Shown here: one piece after another, positions 7,054 through 12,105 of the stretch
Layout: every line of letters begins with the position of its first letter
How positions within the stretch are numbered: position 1 is the first letter of the stretch
Source: SIG673 sp045660565
GTDB taxonomy: Bacteria > Bacillota > Clostridia > Oscillospirales > CAG-272
NCBI GenBank assembly: GCA_045660565.1
Contig: JAZRDX010000071.1
Location: 1 to 12,105 of the forward strand
DNA: 12,105 nt
Direction of reading: 5' to 3'
Notes under the pieces: generated by a model
The model's input: only the letters and a program-made list of their open reading frames with translations
Database searches by the model: none
What the model was told of the DNA's origin: nothing
Position numbers and translations under genes: made by a program

Positions 7054-7146
7054 ATCCTTTTATAAAAAATAACCAATATTTTGTAAAAACCGCTTGTAAA
7101 CGGTAACCTATGCCGGTTTTATGGTTGTCGGCGAAGTTCAAAACGC

Positions 7147-7216
7147 ACTTGCGCATACCTGAAACTGAAATACCCCCATATATGCACAAGCTCATTAAAA
7201 ACAGACTTGCGCATAC
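7147..7216. repeat. 12-bp direct repeat ACTTGCGCATAC with an inverted copy between
   Basis: ACTTGCGCATAC occurs at 7147-7158 and again at 7205-7216. Between them, 7181-7190 (TATGCACAAG) is a near-perfect inverted copy. In a minus-strand transcript either direct copy could pair with the inverted one, giving two mutually exclusive stems. It may be a small repeated extragenic element or an attenuation-like structure. Confidence 0.6.
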
Positions 7217-7223
7217 ATGGGGG
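7173..7223 (-). terminator. Long hairpin terminator of the lyase gene
   Basis: An 18-bp stem (arms 7173-7190 and 7206-7223, each carrying a run of five G/C at its base) encloses a 15-nt loop and starts 37 bp past the lyase stop. Read on the minus strand, its only two non-Watson-Crick pairs are G.U wobbles; on the plus strand they would be A.C mismatches. This indicates the structure is maintained for minus-strand RNA. The minus-strand tail (TATTTCAGTTTC) is moderately U-rich. Confidence 0.7.
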
Positions 7224-7259
7224 ATTATTATTTTTTCGAAAGCTTTCTTTTAGATTTGC

Positions 7260-10157
7260 TTAACCCTTGCCGCCAAGACAAATCTTTCCGTCGGAATATT
7301 TGTAGCTTACCTCTTTTCCGTTTACAGTTACCGAGGTAATCTCTCCGAAAGCGGCAAACGTGATTTTCGCGTTCTCGATATTCTCGTCCTTGCTTGTGAT
7401 AATTGCCTTATTCTCCTCAAACGCAATCTCTATATCTCTGAGCTTTCTGTCGCTTAAGATAAGTGTCTCTCCGTTACGTGAGAACTCGGAGCCGTTATAC
7501 ATAGAGATAAGGCTCGGCACGTCTTTTTCATTCTGAAGTATAACCGCGCCCGCTGCATTAACGGTATATTTGTCGAAGGCTCTCTTTTCAGGGGTTTCCT
7601 CAAAGGAGTTATAGTGGAATACCTTGAAGCTGCCGCCGTCCTTTTCGGGGAAGGAAAGCTCCATAGCGGAGGCTACGGTAGGATTAACACCGGTATCAAT
7701 GTTTTCAGCGGAGCTGTGTAGCTCTCCCTCTGTAAAGAACGGATAAAGGAGGGTGTTATACGCTACGTCTCCCGCAGCCTTCTGCGTGTAACAGAAATAT
7801 TCGGTGGGCGCGGAACTCATAGCGGAATATCCTTCTTCAAGCGTAAGGGTGAGGTTTTCCGAGTTTAACTGGGCGATATACAGATTTGAACCGATATTGT
7901 AGTTTGTTCTTCCCGTCTTTGTCTCGGTGTTTATTTCGGGGAATGACGGGTGAGATGCGTTCGTATGCCAGTTCTGTGTATACGTATGAACCGCCGTATC
8001 CTTTGGGCTTAGCATATCCGATACTATAATTACGTTTCGGTTTTTAACGTAGGTTACGTTACGGAAATGGCGCAGATTTTCGTATGCGTCAGTCCATGCC
8101 TCTATTCTGTCGATAGCGGTACCGGGAATGATCTCCAGATAAGACTCGCCGTTAGGAAGAGCGGGGTTGTAATTATAAAGGAAATCGGAGCCTCTCTGCT
8201 GTACACCGTCTACCTCTACCGTGTTATGTGAACGCGTGGTGTGTCTCTGCCACTTGAAATGAGGGTGCAGGCCGTCGTAAGAGGTCATACCCGTATCGGC
8301 GAGCAGCTCCTTGTCTCCGGCAAAGAAGGTAATCATTAAAGAATCCTTGTGGTTGTGGTTACCGCCGTTCTTGGCTGTCATAAAGAGCATAGAATCATTC
8401 GTGCCCCAGCCTGTACGGCAGGCGGCGGTCTTAAGACGCTCGAAGTATGCCGCGGTCTTATGCGGCTTAACGCCCTCCGCACCGTCGGTCGCCGCGAATC
8501 GAATTTCGTCGTCGTTTGCAAGAGTAAGATAATGCTTAAGCGCGCCTACGGTGTTCGGCGCGCCGCCCTCGCCGAGATACGGAGTTATGTGATTAGGATA
8601 TGAATTGTACATCAAGTAGTACATAAAATTGTGAAGCCTGTCGTGGAACCATTCGGGGATAGGATCTCCCGAATGCTGTAAAAATTTGTATATGGTCAGG
8701 AAGAAGCTAACCATCGACGAAGCATAGCCAAAGGTTGCTTCCTGATAGCATCCGTCATCGTTTACAAGAACGTGTGCTACCGTATTAAGTCTGTCGTCAG
8801 CAAGTCTTTTCCATTCGTTTCTGTCGGCATATTCGGGGAAGTACGCACAGATGCCCTCTGTTCCCTTTACGTGCCAGAGTCCGCGGTTTGTTTCCGCGTA
8901 GTTGTTTGCCGTCGGCTTTGAGGTTGCGCCTTCGTACAGACAGCCCGCACCGTTATAGAGGTAGGTCATCTCCTCCCAGAGCCATTTAAGAATATCGGTA
9001 AGCGCCTCTGCGGTAAAACCGTCGTAGTCAAGGAATGCGGCGAATATGCCCGGCATTTTACAGCAACGGTCGGTGGATTCAATATCACGCTTTGGCGGAA
9101 CGTTTTCAACCTCTATTTTTCCGTTTGTATCGTTTATAAAATCCAGAACCATGTCTATGGCTCGCTTTGTATAAGCGGTATTACCTGTTTTTGCGCCTTC
9201 TATGGCAATGGAGGAAATCCCGTAAAATCTTGTGTTGTAGGTGATGTATTCGCTGGGACAGTTGTCGGGACGCACCCAGTCAAAGCCGCCCGGCATACCT
9301 CTCCAGGAGTAGTGAGCTATTCTGAAGCCCGCCCAGGTCATAGGAGCAAAGGTGCTTACCTCGTCCTCATGCTCTGCCCAGGACTTATTGTATGCAGTGA
9401 AAATATGAAGCTCGTGCCTATCCTCGGTAGCCTTTTCCACGCCTTCTTCGGGAACGATTTTTGCGTATATCTTCAAGGTTACCTTTGCAACGCTTCCGGG
9501 CATCTTGCTGCTGTCAAAAGCGATATACGTACGTCTTGAGCGGCTGCTGTACGGCTTGTATTTTCCGTCTGACGTTTGACAGAAGGCGTCCTTTACGTAA
9601 AGCTCTTTTGATTTACCGTAATTTACCTTTTGGTAATCGGCGCTTTCGTCGCCTCCGCGGATATAGGTATCTCTTATTGGAGAAAGAGTTATCACGGTTC
9701 CGCTGTTGTCCGTTATTTCAAGCGACGGAGAAAAGTCCGAGTCTCTGGAGCCGATGCAGACCATATCCTCGGTTTTATCAAACGAGCTTATTAAAAAGAC
9801 GCTGGCGCGAGTTGCTCCGAGGTCGATTTTGTATTCTTTGTAATCACCCGTATTTTCGACTGTGAAGGCAGTCATGTACGGCTCCTGAAAGTTAAATACG
9901 TCGGTATTATTCAGTAAAAGACACTCGCGCATTTGACCGCCGTCAAAATCCGCGCGCGGTATTTCTGTTCTTTCGCGATAGTACTTTAAAAGCGCTTCCT
10001 TAGCGCCGTCATAATCGCCTTCCTTTACCTTTGCCTCAACAGGCGAAAGATTTTCGGAATATGAGTAGTTAAGTCTTCCTTCGGTCGTCCACGTGTGGTT
10101 TTCTTTGTTCCACTCACCGAAAAAGACCTTGTCGCTTACGTGAGAAATGCCGCTCAT
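7260..10157 (-). CDS. Heparinase II/III-fold polysaccharide lyase candidate with CBM96-like insert
   Basis: A 965-aa protein. Residues 36-64 (SPVEAKVKEGDYDGAKEALL) match the N-terminal repeat common in heparinase II/III proteins. About 153-239 is a DNRLRE/CBM96-like beta domain (DTYIRGG, NYGKSKELYVK, RTYIAFDSS, AKVTLKIYA). About 270-560 is an alpha/alpha toroid. From about 580 comes the heparinase II/III beta sandwich, with NHNHKDSL, LLADTG and SHNTVEVDG. Likely active-site or metal residues are Asn419 (NNYAETN), Tyr478 (TFGY), His601, His603 and Asp605. Such enzymes cleave uronate-containing polysaccharides by beta-elimination; the substrate here is unknown. There is no signal peptide, so it should be cytosolic and act on imported oligosaccharides, yet no sugar transporter lies nearby. 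I chose ATG 10157 because AAAGGAG sits 9 nt upstream; an in-frame ATG at 10181 has no ribosome-binding site and would contain that AAAGGAG. Confidence 0.85.
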   Translation of the reverse strand: MSGISHVSDKVFFGEWNKENHTWTTEGRLNYSYSENLSPVEAKVKEGDYDGAKEALLKYYRERTEIPRADFDGGQMRECLLLNNTDVFNFQEPYMTAFTVENTGDYKEYKIDLGATRASVFLISSFDKTEDMVCIGSRDSDFSPSLEITDNSGTVITLSPIRDTYIRGGDESADYQKVNYGKSKELYVKDAFCQTSDGKYKPYSSRSRRTYIAFDSSKMPGSVAKVTLKIYAKIVPEEGVEKATEDRHELHIFTAYNKSWAEHEDEVSTFAPMTWAGFRIAHYSWRGMPGGFDWVRPDNCPSEYITYNTRFYGISSIAIEGAKTGNTAYTKRAIDMVLDFINDTNGKIEVENVPPKRDIESTDRCCKMPGIFAAFLDYDGFTAEALTDILKWLWEEMTYLYNGAGCLYEGATSKPTANNYAETNRGLWHVKGTEGICAYFPEYADRNEWKRLADDRLNTVAHVLVNDDGCYQEATFGYASSMVSFFLTIYKFLQHSGDPIPEWFHDRLHNFMYYLMYNSYPNHITPYLGEGGAPNTVGALKHYLTLANDDEIRFAATDGAEGVKPHKTAAYFERLKTAACRTGWGTNDSMLFMTAKNGGNHNHKDSLMITFFAGDKELLADTGMTSYDGLHPHFKWQRHTTRSHNTVEVDGVQQRGSDFLYNYNPALPNGESYLEIIPGTAIDRIEAWTDAYENLRHFRNVTYVKNRNVIIVSDMLSPKDTAVHTYTQNWHTNASHPSFPEINTETKTGRTNYNIGSNLYIAQLNSENLTLTLEEGYSAMSSAPTEYFCYTQKAAGDVAYNTLLYPFFTEGELHSSAENIDTGVNPTVASAMELSFPEKDGGSFKVFHYNSFEETPEKRAFDKYTVNAAGAVILQNEKDVPSLISMYNGSEFSRNGETLILSDRKLRDIEIAFEENKAIITSKDENIENAKITFAAFGEITSVTVNGKEVSYKYSDGKICLGGKG

Positions 10158-10166
10158 AATTTTGTT

Positions 10167-10173
10167 CTCCTTT
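10167..10173 (-). promoter_or_regulatory. Ribosome-binding site fixing the lyase start
   Basis: AAAGGAG on the minus strand, 9 nt before the ATG at 10157. It supports a 965-aa product rather than the 973-aa reading from 10181. Confidence 0.85.
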
Positions 10174-10244
10174 AAACTCATATTGTTTAGTTAAATTTAG
10201 TGTAAAAACGAGGAGCCTTGTAATGGGGGCGCAACGTATATCGG

Positions 10245-10256
10245 AATTTATAAATT
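10245..10256. promoter_or_regulatory. Palindrome in the lyase leader
   Basis: AATTTATAAATT is a perfect 12-bp palindrome about 25-35 nt past the predicted lyase transcription start, placed where a repressor could block elongation or initiation. It is AT-only, so chance is plausible. Confidence 0.3.
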
Positions 10257-10286
10257 ACTTTATATATAGAGAGCCCGACTAACAAA

Positions 10287-10315
10287 ATTATATCATATCT
10301 TTCAGTAAAAGTCAA
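10287..10315 (-). promoter_or_regulatory. Sigma-A promoter of the lyase gene
   Basis: On the minus strand TTGACT (10310-10315), a 17-bp spacer and a perfect TATAAT (10287-10292) form a near-consensus promoter. The predicted leader of about 120 nt before ATG 10157 is long enough for regulation and contains the palindrome and one copy of the 11-bp repeat. Confidence 0.85.
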
Positions 10316-10410
10316 TTATTACGTATTATTCTTATATATAACATTCTAACAAATTTACAGCGCCTTTTATAGTTAAGATGTAAAAACGAAGCCATGATTT
10401 CAAAAAATGC

Positions 10411-10439
10411 TTTACATTTTCGGGAAACTATGTTATAAT
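10411..10439 (+). promoter_or_regulatory. Sigma-A promoter of the phosphodiesterase gene
   Basis: TTTACA (10411-10416), a 17-bp spacer and a perfect TATAAT (10434-10439) preceded by TG (extended -10). Transcription should begin near 10446. Right at the 5' end, TTCGG-TTTTA-CCGAA (10452-10466) can form a small stem-loop that may protect the mRNA end. Confidence 0.88.
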
Positions 10440-10473
10440 GTTTTAAATGCATTCGGTTTTACCGAAAAACTTT

Positions 10474-10479
10474 AAGGAG
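10474..10479 (+). promoter_or_regulatory. Ribosome-binding site fixing the phosphodiesterase start
   Basis: AAGGAG lies 9 nt before ATG 10489. An in-frame ATG at 10447 falls almost on the predicted transcription start and has no such site, so it is not used here. Confidence 0.88.
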
Positions 10480-10488
10480 AAGCTAAAA

Positions 10489-11496
10489 ATGTCTAAAAAA
10501 GTAAGAATTATTTTAATGGCGATAGCGCTGGTTATTGTCGTTTTAATCGTAGTGCCGAGACCGAGTAACTTTAAGCTCGACAACCCGATGCGTCAGAAGG
10601 ACGGAATGCCCATACTTATCGCCCACGGCGGCGGAAATAAGGAATTTCCCGACAACACCCTCGAAGCGTTCTACAATGCGTACAGTGTTGATAAAAACGT
10701 TATGATGGAAACAGACGTAAGCATAACCAAGGACGGAGTTGTCATTCTTTCGCACGATACAACCCTTGACCGTAAAACCAACGTAACGGGTAAGATAGCC
10801 GACTGGAATTACAGCGATCTTATCGCGCAGAAGGTCGATTTCGGATACACCAACCCCACTAACAGCGACGATGAGCTTAACGGCGAAAGACAGCATTTCA
10901 AGACAGACGACGGTGTTGAGCGTTATCCCACCGACGTAGCCTACCCCGATGGCGTAACCCCGAGAGACGAAAAGGTGTTCCTTGCAACCACCCTTGAAGA
11001 GCTTATCACTTCTTTCCCCGAAAACCGTATCAACGTTGAGATAAAGCAGTCGGGAGAGCTTGGTCTTTCCGCGCTTAAGAACGTTATAGGACTTCTTGAA
11101 AAGCATAATGCATTTGACCGCGTTGTCGTAGCAAGCTTCCACGAGGAGATATACGACGAATTTAAGAGACTTCAGAAGGCAAAGGAGGTTCCTGATACCT
11201 TTATGTACTCTCCCGCATACGATGCGGCTACCGCGTTTACGGTAGAGACGCTTCTCGGAATGGATTTATTCTTTACGGATAAGCTTTGTGTTTTCCAGAT
11301 ACCTATGAAGGAAATGGGCATTAACCTCGCGACAAAGCATTTTGTAAAAACAGCGCACCGTCATAATTTCGCGGTACACTACTGGACGATAAACGATAAA
11401 GAGGATATGAAAAAGCTTATTGATATAGGCGCCGACGGTATTATGACCGACTACCCCCACAGACTTAAAGAGGTTATGGACAACTATAATAAATAA
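10489..11496 (+). CDS. Membrane-anchored glycerophosphodiester phosphodiesterase
   Basis: A 335-aa protein: one N-terminal membrane helix (residues 5-23) after MSKK, then a GDPD TIM-barrel domain from about 40 that is probably outside the membrane. The family hydrolyses glycerophosphodiesters to glycerol 3-phosphate and an alcohol. The active site is visible: AHGGGNKEFPDNT (45-57, His46), METDVSITKDG (73-83, Glu74 and Asp76), LSHDTTLDR (87-95, His89), NVEIK (182-186, Glu184) and the C-terminal block HYWTIND...GADGIMTDYP (297-323). The usual HRG motif reads HGG, a variant I recall in Gram-positive members. About 45 residues rich in Asp, Asn, Thr and Pro (118-163) are inserted after the His89 region, as in other GDPDs. 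It is monocistronic, with its own promoter and terminator. Phospholipid head-group or teichoic acid turnover is the likely role; the exact substrate is unknown. Confidence 0.92.
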   Translation: MSKKVRIILMAIALVIVVLIVVPRPSNFKLDNPMRQKDGMPILIAHGGGNKEFPDNTLEAFYNAYSVDKNVMMETDVSITKDGVVILSHDTTLDRKTNVTGKIADWNYSDLIAQKVDFGYTNPTNSDDELNGERQHFKTDDGVERYPTDVAYPDGVTPRDEKVFLATTLEELITSFPENRINVEIKQSGELGLSALKNVIGLLEKHNAFDRVVVASFHEEIYDEFKRLQKAKEVPDTFMYSPAYDAATAFTVETLLGMDLFFTDKLCVFQIPMKEMGINLATKHFVKTAHRHNFAVHYWTINDKEDMKKLIDIGADGIMTDYPHRLKEVMDNYNK

Positions 11497-11509
11497 TGCA
11501 AATACCTAC

Positions 11510-11548
11510 TGCCGAGCGATTTTTACGTCGCTCGGCAACTTTCTTTTG
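11510..11548 (+). terminator. Intrinsic terminator of the phosphodiesterase gene
   Basis: TGCCGAGCGA (11510-11519) pairs perfectly with TCGCTCGGCA (11528-11537) around an 8-nt loop and is followed by ACTTTCTTTTG. It starts 14 bp after the stop codon. Confidence 0.9.
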
Positions 11549-11594
11549 TGATGTCGTTCCGTGCGACACAGCCAAACGCCCTTTCAACAAACAC

Positions 11595-11632
11595 AAAAGC
11601 CTTGTGCGGAGATACTCCGTACAAGGCTTTTT
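11595..11632. terminator. Terminator between convergent phosphodiesterase and glnA genes
   Basis: A 16-bp stem (11595-11610 with 11616-11631) with a 5-nt loop begins 27 bp beyond the glnA stop. On the minus strand, glnA transcripts would end in GGCTTTTGTGTTTG; on the plus strand the tail is a T run then GACTC. The one imperfect pair is G.U on the plus strand and A.C on the minus strand, so it may serve both directions, slightly better on plus. Confidence 0.8.
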
Positions 11633-11657
11633 GACTCTTGCAGACTTTAATTAAAAA

Positions 11658-12105
11658 TCAAAGATTATAATATCTGTCAAACTCTGCGGGGTGCGGTATT
11701 TTGGACATTTCGCTGCACTCAGCGCGCTTCGTCTTAATGAAGTTCTTGATAAGCTCTTCGGGGAATACTCCGCCTGCCGTTAAGTAGTCGTGGTCAGCTT
11801 CAAGTGCGTCAAGCGCTTCGGGAAGCGAGGTGGGAAGTCCCTTAAGCTTTGCCTTTTCCTCCTCGGGAAGATGGAAGAGGTTGAAGTCGTACGGTCCCCA
11901 ACCCTCTGCGTGAGGATCGATCTTGTTCTTGACACCGTCAAGACCTGCCATAAGAATTGCAGCAAAGCAGTAGTACGGGTTGCAGGTTGCGTCGGGGTTA
12001 CGAAGCTCGAAACGGCGCTTTTCGGGGCTCTTTGCGTATGCGGGGATACGAATAACAGCGCTTCTGTTAGAGGTTGCGTAGCCGACGGTTACGGGTGCCT
12101 CGAAG
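11658..12105 (-). CDS. glnA: Type I glutamine synthetase, C-terminal third
   Basis: The last 148 residues of a glutamine synthetase, which makes glutamine from glutamate, ammonia and ATP; the rest lies beyond the right edge. The fragment begins FEAPVTVGYATSNRSAVIRI (residues 1-20 here), a conserved active-site region, followed by RRFELRNPDATCNPYYCFAA and ILMAGLDGVKNKID. The ending (AGGVFPEELI, PHPAEFDRYYNL) looks more like the GSI-beta branch of proteobacteria than the GSI-alpha type of Bacillus. At the place where beta enzymes carry the adenylylated tyrosine (NLYDLP), this one reads NLFHLP, so Phe replaces Tyr at fragment residue 77. It therefore should not be controlled by adenylylation. 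An intrinsic terminator follows. Any upstream control region is outside the window. Confidence 0.95.
   Translation of the reverse strand, partial: FEAPVTVGYATSNRSAVIRIPAYAKSPEKRRFELRNPDATCNPYYCFAAILMAGLDGVKNKIDPHAEGWGPYDFNLFHLPEEEKAKLKGLPTSLPEALDALEADHDYLTAGGVFPEELIKNFIKTKRAECSEMSKIPHPAEFDRYYNL

Larger units (their letters stand above)
10201..10389. repeat. 11-bp direct repeat TGTAAAAACGA in the divergent spacer
   Basis: TGTAAAAACGA occurs at 10201-10211 and 10379-10389, each followed within a few bases by AGCC. One copy lies in the lyase leader, the other 21 bp upstream of the -35 box of the phosphodiesterase promoter. A shared regulator site for the two divergent genes is possible; chance in AT-rich DNA is not excluded. 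Confidence 0.4.

Noticed and set aside
7086..7120. Hairpin AAAACCG / CGGTTTT upstream of the nad promoter
   Set aside because: Only 7 bp with a 21-nt loop and competing short pairings; no gene ends there that would need it.
6947..7259. Riboswitch for NAD precursors upstream of nadA
   Set aside because: The predicted leader from the consensus promoter is only about 36 nt, too short for a known riboswitch fold; NiaR in the operon explains regulation.
9461..9865. 134-codon plus-strand open frame inside the lyase gene
   Set aside because: Its Arg/Leu/Cys-rich composition is typical of an antisense shadow; the opposite strand encodes clear domain motifs.
10447..10488. 14-codon N-terminal extension of the phosphodiesterase
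   Set aside because: The ATG at 10447 lies at the predicted transcription start, without a ribosome-binding site, whereas ATG 10489 has AAGGAG at ideal spacing directly before the membrane anchor.
10543..11142. 199-codon minus-strand open frame opposite the phosphodiesterase gene
   Set aside because: It is a shadow of the well-supported GDPD gene, rich in Val, Cys and Gly from reverse-complemented codons, with no ribosome-binding site or motif.

Overview
The window looks like chromosomal DNA of a low-to-mid-GC gut-type Firmicute (Clostridia). The evidence is consensus sigma-A promoters with 17-bp spacers, strong AAGGAG ribosome-binding sites, compact same-strand operons, a NiaR-type NAD repressor, and two genes that most resemble clostridial bile-acid proteins. 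No phage, transposase, tRNA, rRNA or CRISPR array is visible. Nearly everything is on the minus strand; one gene (10489-11496) is on the plus strand.

Layout. (1) 1-206: the start of a small P-loop kinase/ATPase gene running off the left edge, with a textbook promoter. (2) 379-2581: a two-gene operon. A 14-TM major facilitator resembling the bile-acid permease BaiG overlaps by 17 bp a short-chain dehydrogenase resembling clostridial NADP-dependent 7-alpha-hydroxysteroid dehydrogenase. This is the most interesting part: a candidate bile-acid uptake and 7-OH oxidation module. (3) 2780-6946: the de novo NAD operon nadA-nadB-nadC-niaR plus a fifth gene for an HD-domain (YfbR/HDDC2-like) nucleotidase. 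It starts at a perfect TTGACA-17-TATAAT promoter and ends at a perfect 14-bp hairpin. (4) 6947-7259: a 313-bp spacer with the nad promoter, TGTAAA repeats and a long G.U-containing hairpin behind the next gene. (5) 7260-10157: a 965-aa heparinase II/III-fold polysaccharide lyase candidate with an inserted CBM96/DNRLRE-like beta domain and no signal peptide. (6) 10158-10488: a divergent promoter region. (7) 10489-11496: a membrane-anchored glycerophosphodiester phosphodiesterase. (8) 11658-12105: the C-terminal third of a type I glutamine synthetase (glnA), convergent with the previous gene across two hairpins.

How the genes work together. NadB oxidises L-aspartate to iminoaspartate, NadA condenses it with dihydroxyacetone phosphate to quinolinate, and NadC makes nicotinate mononucleotide. 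NiaR, encoded in the same transcript, is expected to repress the operon when nicotinate is plentiful. The HD protein probably handles nucleoside monophosphates. The permease and dehydrogenase should import and oxidise one shared ligand, most plausibly a bile acid. All identifications come from reading motifs and from recalled family features; no database search was run.
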